Notes: generated by a model from the letters alone, not told the origin. Counted from the stretch's first letter, positions 1-6,534 are shown. The stretch is DNA of 9,860 nt from Pseudomonadota bacterium (GCA_023435335.1 JAEYRU010000307.1:1-9860), one strand, 5' to 3'. Numbers and translations are program-made.

Positions 1-827
1 AGCAGCGAGCGGAAGCGGCGCAGGAATTCAAGGTTCTCCGGCCGGCTCTTGTCGTAGACATGATCCTGGTAGTTGTAGGGGTTGACGGAGGGCGCCGTCG
101 AATAGTCGCGATCCTCGCGCCGCAACGGCGGATTGTTCTCAAGGCCCTGGCTATGGAAGTAGAAGTTGATCGTGTCGAGCCGGAACCCGTCCACGCCGCG
201 CTCCAGCCAGAAACGCGTCGCGGAAAGAAGCGCTTCCTGCACCTGCGGATTGTGGAAGTTGAGGTCAGGCTGTTCCTGCAGGAAATTGTGCATGTAGTAC
301 TGCTCGCGCCGAGTATCCCACTGCCAGGCCGAGCCGCCGAAGATCGACAGCCAGTTGTTGGGCGGGGTGCCGTCGGGGCTGGCGTCAGCCCAAACGTACC
401 AGTCGGCGCGCGGATTGTCGCGCGAGGCCCGGCTCTCCACGAACCACGGGTGCTGGTCGGAGGTATGGGACAGCACGAGGTCGATCATCACCTTGAGCCC
501 GAGCCGGTGCGCCTCGGCCACCACGGCGTCGAAATCCTCCAGCGTGCCGAACATCGGGTCGACGTCGTTGTAGTCCGACACGTCGTAGCCGTAGTCCCGC
601 ATCGGGGACCTGAAGAAAGGCGATATCCAGATCGCGTCTGCGCCCAGCGAGGCGATATGCGGCAGCCGCATGAGGATGCCACGCAGGTCGCCGATGCCGT
701 CCCCGTTGGAATCCTGGAACGAGCGCGGATAGATCTGGTAGATGACGGCGCCGCGCCACCAGTCGCGGTCAACCGCCGGAGCGGGCGCGCGTGTTTCCGT
801 GCCGGCAAGAACTGCAACCGACTGCAT
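1..827 (-). CDS. aglA: alpha-glucosidase, GH13 family (3' part outside window)
   Basis: Hydrolyses alpha-glucosides (sucrose, maltose, trehalose-type sugars in known agl loci) to monosaccharides, probably in the cytoplasm, since no signal peptide is visible. The frame read from the ATG at 827 gives an N-terminus with WWRGAVIYQIYPRSFQDSN (residues 23-41), the classic GH13 TIM-barrel entry. Region I is DLVLSHTSDQHPWF (116-129) and region II is GVDGFRLDT (211-219), with D218 as the expected catalytic nucleophile. Only 275 codons are present. The family is usually about 540-560 aa, so the acid/base Glu region and C-terminal domain lie left of the window. The start lies 7 nt after the aglG stop; an ATG overlapping that stop opens a different frame and is not this gene. 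Its place as last visible gene of the transporter operon supports a role in using the imported sugar. Family is firm; exact substrate is inferred from context. Confidence 0.93.
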   Translation of the reverse strand, partial: MQSVAVLAGTETRAPAPAVDRDWWRGAVIYQIYPRSFQDSNGDGIGDLRGILMRLPHIASLGADAIWISPFFRSPMRDYGYDVSDYNDVDPMFGTLEDFDAVVAEAHRLGLKVMIDLVLSHTSDQHPWFVESRASRDNPRADWYVWADASPDGTPPNNWLSIFGGSAWQWDTRREQYYMHNFLQEQPDLNFHNPQVQEALLSATRFWLERGVDGFRLDTINFYFHSQGLENNPPLRREDRDYSTAPSVNPYNYQDHVYDKSRPENLEFLRRFRSL

Positions 828-834
828 TTTATGA

Positions 835-1992
835 TCATCCACCCTTGACCGAGCCGGCGAGCAGGCCGCGCACGAGATAGCGTTGCATCGCGAAGAACAC
901 GACCAGCGGGACCGCGATCGACACGAATGCGGCGGTTGCGAGGATTTCCCAATTGCCGCCTCGCGTGCCCAGCAGTTCGACGATCTGGTTGGTCATCACC
1001 GTGGTTTCGCCGGTCGCGTCGATGAGGAACACCCGCGCCACCAGCAGGTCGTTCCAGGTCCACAGGAACTGGAAGATGGCGAAGGAAGCCAGCGCCGGGA
1101 AGGAAAGCGGCAGGATGATGCGCGTGAAGATCTGGAAGTCCGTTGCGCCGTCGACCTTGGCGTTCTCGATGATATCGCGCGGCAGACCGACCATGTAGTT
1201 GCGCAGCAGATAGATGGCGAGCGGCAGGCCGAAGCCGGTATGGGCGAGCCAAACGCCGAGATAGCCCTTGCCGATGCCGATGCCCAGATGCAGCCGCAGC
1301 AGCGGAATGAGCGCCAGCTGCAACGGCACCACCAGCAGCGCCACCACCGCCGCGATCAGCAGCGCCCGGCCGGGAAACCGCATCCAGGCCAGTGCATAGG
1401 CCGCGAAGGCCGCGATGACGATGGGGATCACGGTCGCCGGAATCGTCACCGTGAGCGTGTTGAAGAAGGCCTTGCCCATCGAGTCGGTGGTCGAGCCGCT
1501 GAACAGTACCTGCTGGTAGTTTGCGAGCGTGAACTCCGGCGGCGCGCTGGCGGTGGCGAATACGCGGGGGCCGCGGCTGCCGGTCAGTTCGGTAGGGCTC
1601 TCCAGCCGGTAGTCGCCATTGGCCTGCACGGTGATCTGCCCGTCGCCAAGCGCCGCGGTGTCGCCCGGAGCATATTCTCCGATGGCGCGCGAGGACACGC
1701 CCCAGGCCGAAATCGCTCCGCCGTCGTCGCCGCTCCCCGCGAACAGGTTCCCTTGGAGTATATAGAGGTCGCCTTCGCGCGCCTGCTGCGAGGGGTTGGC
1801 GGTGCGAAGCACGAGGTTCTGTTCCTGCGTGAAAAGCGCGCTCCACCAGCCGCTGGTGACGATCTGGTCGGCGGTGCGGAATGACGACACGAACAGCCCG
1901 ACGGTCGGGAACAGCCAGAGGGCGACCAGCACGGCGACCGATATGTGCACGGCCCAGGTCAGGCCCGATTTCTTGCCTGCGAAGGACGACAT
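835..1992 (-). CDS. aglG: alpha-glucoside ABC transporter permease AglG (MalG type)
   Basis: Inner-membrane permease subunit of the carbohydrate (CUT1) importer, pairing with AglF. It is 385 aa with an N-terminal membrane segment at about 14-36. A long, mostly polar, presumably periplasmic stretch follows at about 40-170, then five further hydrophobic segments from about 178 onward. The EAA loop that docks on the ATPase is seen at 276-295, ENAKVDGATDFQIFTRIILP. Ordinary MalG-type proteins are about 280 aa, so roughly 100 residues are inserted between the first two membrane segments; a large loop here fits my recollection of AglG proteins. Start: ATG at 1992 with GGGGAAG upstream, 10 nt after the aglF stop. 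The C-terminus RGLLAGSVKGG is typical of MalG-family permeases. The next gene starts 7 nt downstream, so translation is probably coupled along aglF-aglG-aglA. Confidence 0.94.
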   Translation of the reverse strand: MSSFAGKKSGLTWAVHISVAVLVALWLFPTVGLFVSSFRTADQIVTSGWWSALFTQEQNLVLRTANPSQQAREGDLYILQGNLFAGSGDDGGAISAWGVSSRAIGEYAPGDTAALGDGQITVQANGDYRLESPTELTGSRGPRVFATASAPPEFTLANYQQVLFSGSTTDSMGKAFFNTLTVTIPATVIPIVIAAFAAYALAWMRFPGRALLIAAVVALLVVPLQLALIPLLRLHLGIGIGKGYLGVWLAHTGFGLPLAIYLLRNYMVGLPRDIIENAKVDGATDFQIFTRIILPLSFPALASFAIFQFLWTWNDLLVARVFLIDATGETTVMTNQIVELLGTRGGNWEILATAAFVSIAVPLVVFFAMQRYLVRGLLAGSVKGG

Positions 1993-2002
1993 TGGCTTCC
2001 CC

Positions 2003-3241
2003 TCAGCGCATTTCCTTGCGCGCGTTGTAGACGTTCCAGATCAGGATGGGCGTCACCAGAAGCATGATGACGATCGCCGCGGCCGAGCCGATGCCCCAGT
2101 CGTTGGCGCGGAACAGCTTGTCGTACATGTAGTTGGCCAGCACCTGCGTCTCCCACTGGCCGTTGGTCATCGCGAAGACGATGTCGAATACCTTCAGCAC
2201 GACCAGAGTGATCGTCGTCCACACGACGACGATGGTGCCCATGATCTGGGGTACCTTGATCTTGAAGAAGATCTCGAACGGGTTGGCGCCGTCGATGATG
2301 GCGGCCTCGATGGTCTCCTCGGGTATCCCCCGAAGCGACGCCGAGAGGATGACCATGGCGAAGCCGGTCTGGATCCAGATCAGCACCGCCATGAGGAAGA
2401 AATTGTTCCAGAAGGGTATCGTGAGCCAGTTCTGCGGCTCGCCATAGGGCAGCGTCACCAGCATGACTGCCACGGTGGAGCGCAGCGAAAGCCACAGCAG
2501 CCACCCGGCGCCGCCGGCGACCACGATCCGCAACGGGATGGCCCACCATGTGGACCCGCCCCTAGGAGCCTCGCCCCAAATCAGCCCCCGCATCGCCAGG
2601 TAGATTGCGTAGGCCATGAGCGCCGCGAAGGCGAGCAGGGCGATCGCTGGCAGCAGGCGCAGGAAGATGAAGGAACCGGCCCCGCCTTCGAAGGAAAGCC
2701 AGACGGCGTTGAGGACGCCAATCTGTTCGCGTCCCGCCGCGCGTGCGTCGTAGACGAGCTTGAAGATTACCGAGGCGCCGACGAAGGAGATCGCCATCGG
2801 CATGAAGACCAGGCTCTTGGCTATGTTGCCCCAGCTGATGCGGTCGGTGAGCTGCGCCGCCAGCAGGCCGACGGCTGTGGCGACCGCAGGCACGACGATC
2901 AGCCACAGCATGTTGTTGCTCAGGGCTTCCCAGAACTTCGATTCGCGGCCCATGCGCTGGTAGTGCTCGAAGCCGATGAAGGCGCCGGACCCGCGCTCGG
3001 TGAGCGACAAGCGCAAAGTCTCGAAGACCGGATAGGCAAGATAGAGCCCGAGCGCGAAGATGGCCGGAAAGAGAAACAGCCAGGGCCGGATCTGGTTGGC
3101 GCGGTTGATGTTGCGCCCGGCGTTCGGCCCCGTGCCCGGGAAAATGACCTTATCGAGCAGCTGGTTGGACAGGTAGAAATAACCGATACACCCGCCCACC
3201 CCCACGATGATCGTGATCAGCCCCTGCAATGCCGGATGCAT
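2003..3241 (-). CDS. aglF: alpha-glucoside ABC transporter permease AglF (MalF type)
   Basis: Membrane-spanning permease partner of AglG in the CUT1 alpha-glucoside importer. I choose the ATG at 3241 (412 aa), because GGGAGGG (3246-3252 on the complement) lies 4 nt upstream; an in-frame upstream ATG at 3286 falls inside an intercistronic hairpin and lacks a site. Hydrophobic segments begin near residues 5, 53, 110 and 143. A segment at about 188-265 adds two extra hydrophobic stretches joined by a short Arg/Gly-rich link. The EAA loop follows at about 309-333 (ETIEAAIIDGANPFEIFFKI and on), then terminal membrane segments near 336 and 387. The protein is longer than ordinary MalF-like permeases of about 300 aa, because of the N-terminal 50 residues and the middle insert. 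It is preceded by aglE with a 90-nt gap and followed by aglG after 10 nt. Confidence 0.93.
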   Translation of the reverse strand: MHPALQGLITIIVGVGGCIGYFYLSNQLLDKVIFPGTGPNAGRNINRANQIRPWLFLFPAIFALGLYLAYPVFETLRLSLTERGSGAFIGFEHYQRMGRESKFWEALSNNMLWLIVVPAVATAVGLLAAQLTDRISWGNIAKSLVFMPMAISFVGASVIFKLVYDARAAGREQIGVLNAVWLSFEGGAGSFIFLRLLPAIALLAFAALMAYAIYLAMRGLIWGEAPRGGSTWWAIPLRIVVAGGAGWLLWLSLRSTVAVMLVTLPYGEPQNWLTIPFWNNFFLMAVLIWIQTGFAMVILSASLRGIPEETIEAAIIDGANPFEIFFKIKVPQIMGTIVVVWTTITLVVLKVFDIVFAMTNGQWETQVLANYMYDKLFRANDWGIGSAAAIVIMLLVTPILIWNVYNARKEMR

Positions 3242-3260
3242 GGTTCCCTCCCAAGAGACC

Positions 3261-3310
3261 CCCGGGCCGAGGACCCGGGAAACCATCCGGGGCGTGTTTC
3301 GCCCCGGATG
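3261..3310 (-). promoter_or_regulatory. aglE-aglF intercistronic hairpins
   Basis: In the 90-nt gap between aglE and aglF there is a perfect 11-bp inverted repeat, CATCCGGGGCG at 3284-3294 and its complement at 3300-3310, with a 5-nt loop (AAACA in the mRNA). A second, weaker stem is made by two CCCGGG blocks (3261-3266 and 3274-3279), ending about 8 nt before the aglF ribosome binding site. No U-run follows the strong stem, so a full intrinsic terminator is unlikely. From known maltose-type operons, such hairpins stabilise the upstream binding-protein message or cause partial attenuation; that function is inferred here. Confidence 0.7.
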
Positions 3311-3331
3311 ATCCGATCTTGCGGCAGCGTC

Positions 3332-4684
3332 CTACCTCTGCGCTGCCCACGAGCGCTGGATTTCGGACGCGACCGCCTTGGCGTCCTTGCCGCCGGCGAA
3401 GTCCACCATGCCCGTCCAGAAGGTGCCTGCGCCGATTGCCCCCGGCATCAGGTCGGACCCGTCGAAGCGGAAGGTGGTCGCCTCGAGCAGGATGTCGTTC
3501 ATCTTGCGCACGGTCGGATCGGTGAACACATCCGTGTTGACGCCTTTGTGCGGGGTCAGGAAGCCCTTCTGCGCCATCCATATCTCATGCGCGATCGGGG
3601 TCTTGAGGAATTCGATGAATGCCTTGGCCCCGGGGCTGTCCTTCGTGATGGTGAAGGTCGTGCCTGCGCCGAGCACCGGGTTGCCGAGGCCCGCTTCCGC
3701 CGAAGCCGGGAAGTAGAAGAAATCCGCGTCCTCGCCGACGGATGTTCCTTCCGGGAAGAACGCGGGGATGAACGAGGCCTGGCGGTGCATGTAGCACTGC
3801 GGCGGAGACGAGAAGAGGCCCTTCGGCGAGTCACGGAAGTCCGTCGAGGCGACCGCGCCCGCGCCGCCTGCCACGAAGTCGTCGTTGCGGGCGAACCAGC
3901 CGAACTCCTCGATGGCCGCCACGACGCGCTCGTCGTCGAACGGAATCTCGTTGCTCACCCACTGGTCGTAGACCTCCGGCGCATGCAGGCGCAGCATCAG
4001 GTCCTCGACCCAGTCGGTGGCCGGCCAGCCGGTGGCCGCGCCCGAGCCGAGGCCGATGCACCACGGCGTTTCGCCGTCCGCGACGATCTGCTCGGTCAGC
4101 GCCTTGAGTTCCTCCATCGTCTGCGGAACCTCGTAGCCCGCATCCTCGAAGTTCTCCGGCACGTACCAGACCAGCGACTTGAGGTCGGTCTTGTAGGGGA
4201 AGCCGTAGAAGGCCTTGTTCCCGTCCCTGCCTTCATAGGTGCCCAGATCGACCCAGGACTGCCCGGCCGCGTAGTTGTCGCGCACCCAGTCGGAGGTCTC
4301 CTGGCCGAGATCGGTCAGGAAGCCGCGCTTGGCCATGTCGGAGGCCAGACCCGGCTGCGGGAAGGCCGAGATATTCGGGGCGGAGCCCGCCTCGAGGTCG
4401 ACGACGATCTGCTGCTCGAAGCTGTCTGAGCCCGTGTAGCGTACGTCCGCGCCCGTAGCGGCAGCGAAATAGGCGAGCACGCTCTCCACGAGCTGCTGGT
4501 CCGGTCCGAGCCAGGGCCCGAATACGGTCACCTGTTCGCCGTTCAGCGGGTGCGCCTCCTTGAAGGCCTCGAAGCTGTCCCAGCTGAAAGCGCCTTCGCC
4601 CACCGGGAATGTGAGGTTCTGGGCTTGCGCGGCGCCGGCGGCAAACACCAGCGCGGCGATGCCCGCCATCAATGTCTTCTTCAT
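3332..4684 (-). CDS. aglE: alpha-glucoside-binding periplasmic protein AglE
   Basis: Extracytoplasmic solute-binding protein (family 1, MalE-like) that captures alpha-glucosides and hands them to AglF/AglG. It is 450 aa. A Sec signal peptide is clear: MKK at the start, a hydrophobic core at about 5-18, and cleavage after AAQA (residue 21), leaving mature QNLTFPVGE. The mature protein has the usual family features, including TVFGPWLGPDQQ (53-64), an Asp/Glu-rich binding-lobe region (DSFEQQIVVDLEAGSAPNI), and two cysteines (C209, C297) that could form a disulfide in the periplasm. Start: ATG at 4684 with GGGAGGA 5 nt upstream. It is the first gene of the minus-strand operon and faces aglR across a 322-bp regulatory region. 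An 11-bp hairpin after its stop may favour higher AglE output than downstream genes. The agl assignment rests on sequence resemblance plus operon order; exact ligand is inferred. Confidence 0.94.
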   Translation of the reverse strand: MKKTLMAGIAALVFAAGAAQAQNLTFPVGEGAFSWDSFEAFKEAHPLNGEQVTVFGPWLGPDQQLVESVLAYFAAATGADVRYTGSDSFEQQIVVDLEAGSAPNISAFPQPGLASDMAKRGFLTDLGQETSDWVRDNYAAGQSWVDLGTYEGRDGNKAFYGFPYKTDLKSLVWYVPENFEDAGYEVPQTMEELKALTEQIVADGETPWCIGLGSGAATGWPATDWVEDLMLRLHAPEVYDQWVSNEIPFDDERVVAAIEEFGWFARNDDFVAGGAGAVASTDFRDSPKGLFSSPPQCYMHRQASFIPAFFPEGTSVGEDADFFYFPASAEAGLGNPVLGAGTTFTITKDSPGAKAFIEFLKTPIAHEIWMAQKGFLTPHKGVNTDVFTDPTVRKMNDILLEATTFRFDGSDLMPGAIGAGTFWTGMVDFAGGKDAKAVASEIQRSWAAQR

Positions 4685-4787
4685 TACGTCCTCCCGTTCG
4701 GATCGATCACAAGATTCGCTCGAGCCGGAACCTCCATTCCACGCTCGTCGCCGTGGCCCGGAAAAAGAATACTACCCGATGGGTAAT

Positions 4788-4801
4788 CCAAAGCGCTTTG
4801 G
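4788..4801. promoter_or_regulatory. AglR operator O1 (aglE side)
   Basis: Perfect 14-bp palindrome CCAAAGCGCTTTGG with a central CG, the hallmark of LacI/GalR-family sites. It lies about 103 bp upstream of the aglE start, close to either candidate aglE promoter. If transcription starts near 4805 it would cover about +4 to +17, a repressing position. The same core recurs at 4985-4996. Binding by AglR is inferred from the neighbouring regulator gene, not shown. Confidence 0.85.
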
Positions 4802-4804
4802 CTG

Positions 4805-4839
4805 CCGCCCACTTCGCCACCAAAGCGTAGGGCTGTCAA
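4805..4839 (-). promoter_or_regulatory. candidate aglE promoter
   Basis: On the minus strand a perfect -35 hexamer TTGACA lies at 4839-4834. About 16-17 nt further there is only a poor -10 (GCGAAG or CGAAGT); alphaproteobacterial -10 boxes are often weak. Initiation near 4805 would put operator O1 immediately downstream. An alternative -10, TAGTAT (4774-4769), would place O1 at the -35. The sequence cannot decide between them. Confidence 0.35.
4820..4827 (+). promoter_or_regulatory. possible AglR half-site
   Basis: CCAAAGCG repeats the left half of the 4788 operator exactly, but the right half (TAGGGC) does not match. It lies between the candidate -35 and -10 of the aglE promoter. It may be a chance match or a weak extra contact point. 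Confidence 0.25.
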
Positions 4840-4922
4840 GAGGTGGCCTGGGTAAATCGATTAGATATAGCTTTCTCTGCAATGCGGGTCCCCAATGTCG
4901 CAGTGCAGCACAAAATGTCCCT

Positions 4923-4950
4923 TTGTCGGCGCTTCCTTGTGCCTTACATT
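4923..4950 (+). promoter_or_regulatory. candidate aglR promoter
   Basis: TTGTCG at 4923-4928 (-35, 4 of 6 consensus) and TACATT at 4945-4950 (-10, 4 of 6) are separated by 16 bp. Initiation near 4957 would give a leader of about 50 nt containing operator O2, so bound AglR would act as a block just downstream of its own promoter. Both boxes are weak matches, and the 9-bp direct repeat TTTGTCGGC overlaps each of them. Confidence 0.35.
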
Positions 4951-4984
4951 TGTCGGCTGGGGCGGCAGGACTGCGCGCCCCCAT

Positions 4985-4997
4985 CAAAGCGCTTTGG
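4985..4997. promoter_or_regulatory. AglR operator O2 (aglR side), overlaps aglR RBS
   Basis: Perfect 12-bp palindrome CAAAGCGCTTTG at 4985-4996; with the next G it shares 13 bp with O1. Its right end runs into GGAGGGAGG (4996-5004), the ribosome binding site of aglR. The centre lies 196 bp from the O1 centre. The arrangement suggests negative autoregulation and possible repressor looping between O1 and O2. Confidence 0.82.
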
Positions 4998-5006
4998 AGG
5001 GAGGCG

Positions 5007-6044
5007 GTGAACCTCAAGCAGCTTGCCGACATGCTGTCGCTGTCGCAGACGACGGTGAGCCGCGCGCTGAACGGCTATCCGGAGGTGGCGGAAAAGACCC
5101 GGCTCCGGGTCGAGGCCGCGGCCAAGCGCTACGGCTATCGCCCCAACCCCAGCGCCCGCCGGCTGGCGACTGGCAAGGCGGGGATGATCGGCTATGTCAT
5201 GCCCACCGGCGCCATGGTCGATATCGACCCCCATTTCGTCGAGTTTCTCTCGGGGCTTGGTGATTATGCGCGCACGCATGAACTCGACCTGGCCCTTAGC
5301 CCCACCACCGTCGAAGACGAGGAAACGACCTACCGGCGGGTCGTCGCCAACAAGCAGGTGGACGCCGTCTACGTGTCGGCGCCGCGCCCGCAGGACCGTC
5401 GCATCCGTCTGCTCGAGCAACTGGGTTTTCCTTACATCGTCCACGGCCGCTCGGAGGGACTCGATTTCGACTACCCCTTCGTCGACATCGACAACGAAGG
5501 TGCGTTCCACGACGCAGCCAAGCTTCTGGTGCAGCTTGGGCACACGCGCATCGCATTGATCAACGGCGACACCTCGCAGACTTTCGCGATCCACCGCGAG
5601 CGCGGCTTCCGCCGCGCACTGTCGGACGCGGGGCTGCGACTGGCCGACCAGGACCTGCATTCCGTGGGGATGACCGAGGAAAACGGCTATCGCGCCGCTC
5701 GCGCACTGCTGGGGCAGGCAGATCGTCCGACGGCGATCGTCTGCTCCAGCCTGCTGGAGGCGCTGGGCATTTTTCGCGCCCTTCGCGACCTGGGCCTCTC
5801 CGCGCCCCGGGACGTCTCGCTCATCTCGCACGACGACGTTTTCCAGTTTCTCAACCCGGAAGGCTTTCCCGTGCCGCTGACAACCACCCGCTCGCCCATC
5901 CGCGCCGCCGGTGCCCGCATCGCCGAGCGGCTTGCGGCCCGCATCGCCGGCATAGAAATCGAGCCGCGGGGAGAGGTGTGGAAGGTCGACCTTGTCGTGC
6001 GCGGTTCCGTCGCTCCAGCGCCGGCGCTGGAGCGGGCGGTATAG
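5007..6044 (+). CDS. aglR: LacI-family regulator of alpha-glucoside genes
   Basis: DNA-binding repressor expected to shut off aglEFGA (and itself) without alpha-glucosides. It is 345 aa from the GTG at 5007, chosen because the protein then begins VNLKQLADMLSLSQTTVSRA, the exact LacI-type N-terminus, with GGAGGGAGG at 4996-5004 just upstream. The reading frame is open further left but has no family match there. Helix-turn-helix: about 3-22. Hinge helix: about 47-58, NPSARRLATGKA, with the Leu that wedges into a central CG step, agreeing with the CG-centred operators. The periplasmic-binding-protein-like sensor domain covers about 60-335, including GHTRIALINGD (178-188), the usual GH.RI motif, and VSLISHDD (270-277). 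The last codons lie in a 24-bp palindrome. It is convergent with the ridA-like gene. Regulator family is certain; the ligand is inferred from the divergent operon. Confidence 0.93.
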   Translation: MNLKQLADMLSLSQTTVSRALNGYPEVAEKTRLRVEAAAKRYGYRPNPSARRLATGKAGMIGYVMPTGAMVDIDPHFVEFLSGLGDYARTHELDLALSPTTVEDEETTYRRVVANKQVDAVYVSAPRPQDRRIRLLEQLGFPYIVHGRSEGLDFDYPFVDIDNEGAFHDAAKLLVQLGHTRIALINGDTSQTFAIHRERGFRRALSDAGLRLADQDLHSVGMTEENGYRAARALLGQADRPTAIVCSSLLEALGIFRALRDLGLSAPRDVSLISHDDVFQFLNPEGFPVPLTTTRSPIRAAGARIAERLAARIAGIEIEPRGEVWKVDLVVRGSVAPAPALERAV

Positions 6045-6049
6045 GAACC
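6003..6049. repeat. 24-bp perfect palindrome and outer inverted repeat at aglR 3' end
   Basis: Positions 6011-6034 form a perfect palindrome with half CGCTCCAGCGCC. GGTTCC (6003-6008) and GGAACC (6044-6049) form an outer inverted repeat, the latter overlapping the aglR stop. As RNA either strand could fold into a GC-rich hairpin of about 10 bp with a 4-nt loop. There is no T-run on either side, so it is not a canonical intrinsic terminator. It may still help end one or both of the convergent transcripts. Confidence 0.6.
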
Positions 6050-6109
6050 TCAGGACCGGGAGCGGTTTTCGCGCCCCGCAGATGTCGGTGAGCACATGGA
6101 GAGGTCCGC

Positions 6110-6511
6110 CTAGGGCAACACTGCAGTCGCCTCGATCTCGACCTTGGCGCGGTCCTCGATCAGGGCGACCACCTGCACCACGCTCATCGCCGGGAAATGC
6201 CTTCCCATGACCGCACGATAAGCCTCACCGACATCCGCCAGCCGCGAGAGATACTCGGCCTTGTCGATGACGAACCAGGTCATCCGCACGATGTGTTCGG
6301 GTCGCCCGCCCGCCTCGGCAAGGATGGCAATCATGTTCTCAAGCGCCTGCCGCACTTGACCTGCGAAATCGTCGGTCTCGAATTCCTGCTGGCCGTTCCA
6401 GCCGATCTGGCCGCCGAGCCAGACGGTCCGGCCCTCCGCCAACACGCCATTGGCGTAACCCTTGGCCGGCTTCCAGCCGGCCGGATGCAGGGTGCGCAGA
6501 TTACCGCTCAT
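6110..6511 (-). CDS. RidA/YjgF-family protein lacking the catalytic Arg
   Basis: Small Rid-superfamily protein (133 aa, usual length about 125-135), expected to form a trimer in the cytoplasm. Classical RidA hydrolyses reactive enamine/imine intermediates made during amino acid breakdown. Family evidence: WLGGQIGWNG (31-40), QVRQALENMIAILAEAGG (52-69), the VRMTWFVID strand (75-83), and the C-terminal signature FPAMSVVQVVALIEDRAKVE followed by IEATAV. Classical RidA has Arg (Arg105 in E. coli) in FPARS; here that residue is Met109, coded by a plain ATG, so imine deaminase activity is doubtful. The conserved Glu (about E125) remains. Start: ATG at 6511 with GGAGG 6-7 nt upstream; the longer open frame to 6595 has no support. 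It begins 23 nt after the livF-like stop, probably as last gene of the Liv operon. True activity is unknown. Confidence 0.9.
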   Translation of the reverse strand: MSGNLRTLHPAGWKPAKGYANGVLAEGRTVWLGGQIGWNGQQEFETDDFAGQVRQALENMIAILAEAGGRPEHIVRMTWFVIDKAEYLSRLADVGEAYRAVMGRHFPAMSVVQVVALIEDRAKVEIEATAVLP

Positions 6512-6534
6512 CTCTTCCTCCAATGCTCCGCTGC

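Larger units (their letters stand above)
4685..5006. other. aglE-aglR divergent intergenic regulatory region
   Basis: This 322-bp gene-free stretch separates two divergent starts. It is less GC-rich than its flanks, especially around 4763-4800 and 4853-4880. It contains two palindromic LacI-type operators, a lone half-site, candidate promoters for both directions, a short inverted repeat TACCC-GAT-GGGTA (4773-4785), and a 9-bp direct repeat TTTGTCGGC (4922-4930 and 4949-4957). An open frame runs through it into aglR, but it lacks a ribosome binding site and homology, so I treat it as non-coding. Confidence 0.85.

Noticed and set aside
488..1846. Minus-strand frame of 452 codons spanning aglG and aglA in another frame
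   Set aside because: Its translation is Arg/Ala-rich and matches no family; the true aglG and aglA frames carry intact motifs over the same stretch.
3242..3286. Earlier ATG for aglF (15 extra codons)
   Set aside because: The extension lies in the hairpin region, lacks a ribosome binding site, and the ATG at 3241 has GGGAGGG just upstream.
1796..4429. Very long open frame (877 codons) on the plus strand opposite aglE and aglF
   Set aside because: It is antisense to two well-supported genes, the translation is rich in Arg, His, Asp and Gly as expected of a GC-rich shadow frame, and it has no recognisable domain.
4560..5006. In-frame upstream extension of aglR
   Set aside because: It would run through the aglE start and both operators; the LacI-type N-terminus begins exactly at the GTG at 5007 behind a strong ribosome binding site.
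6045..6109. Classical intrinsic terminator between aglR and the RidA-like gene
   Set aside because: No stem followed by a T-run in either direction; only the palindrome at 6011-6034 offers strong structure.
6464..6482. 7-bp inverted repeat GGCCGGC/GCCGGCC near the start of the RidA-like gene
   Set aside because: It encodes ordinary family residues, and short GC stems are frequent in DNA this rich in GC; no attenuator features seen.
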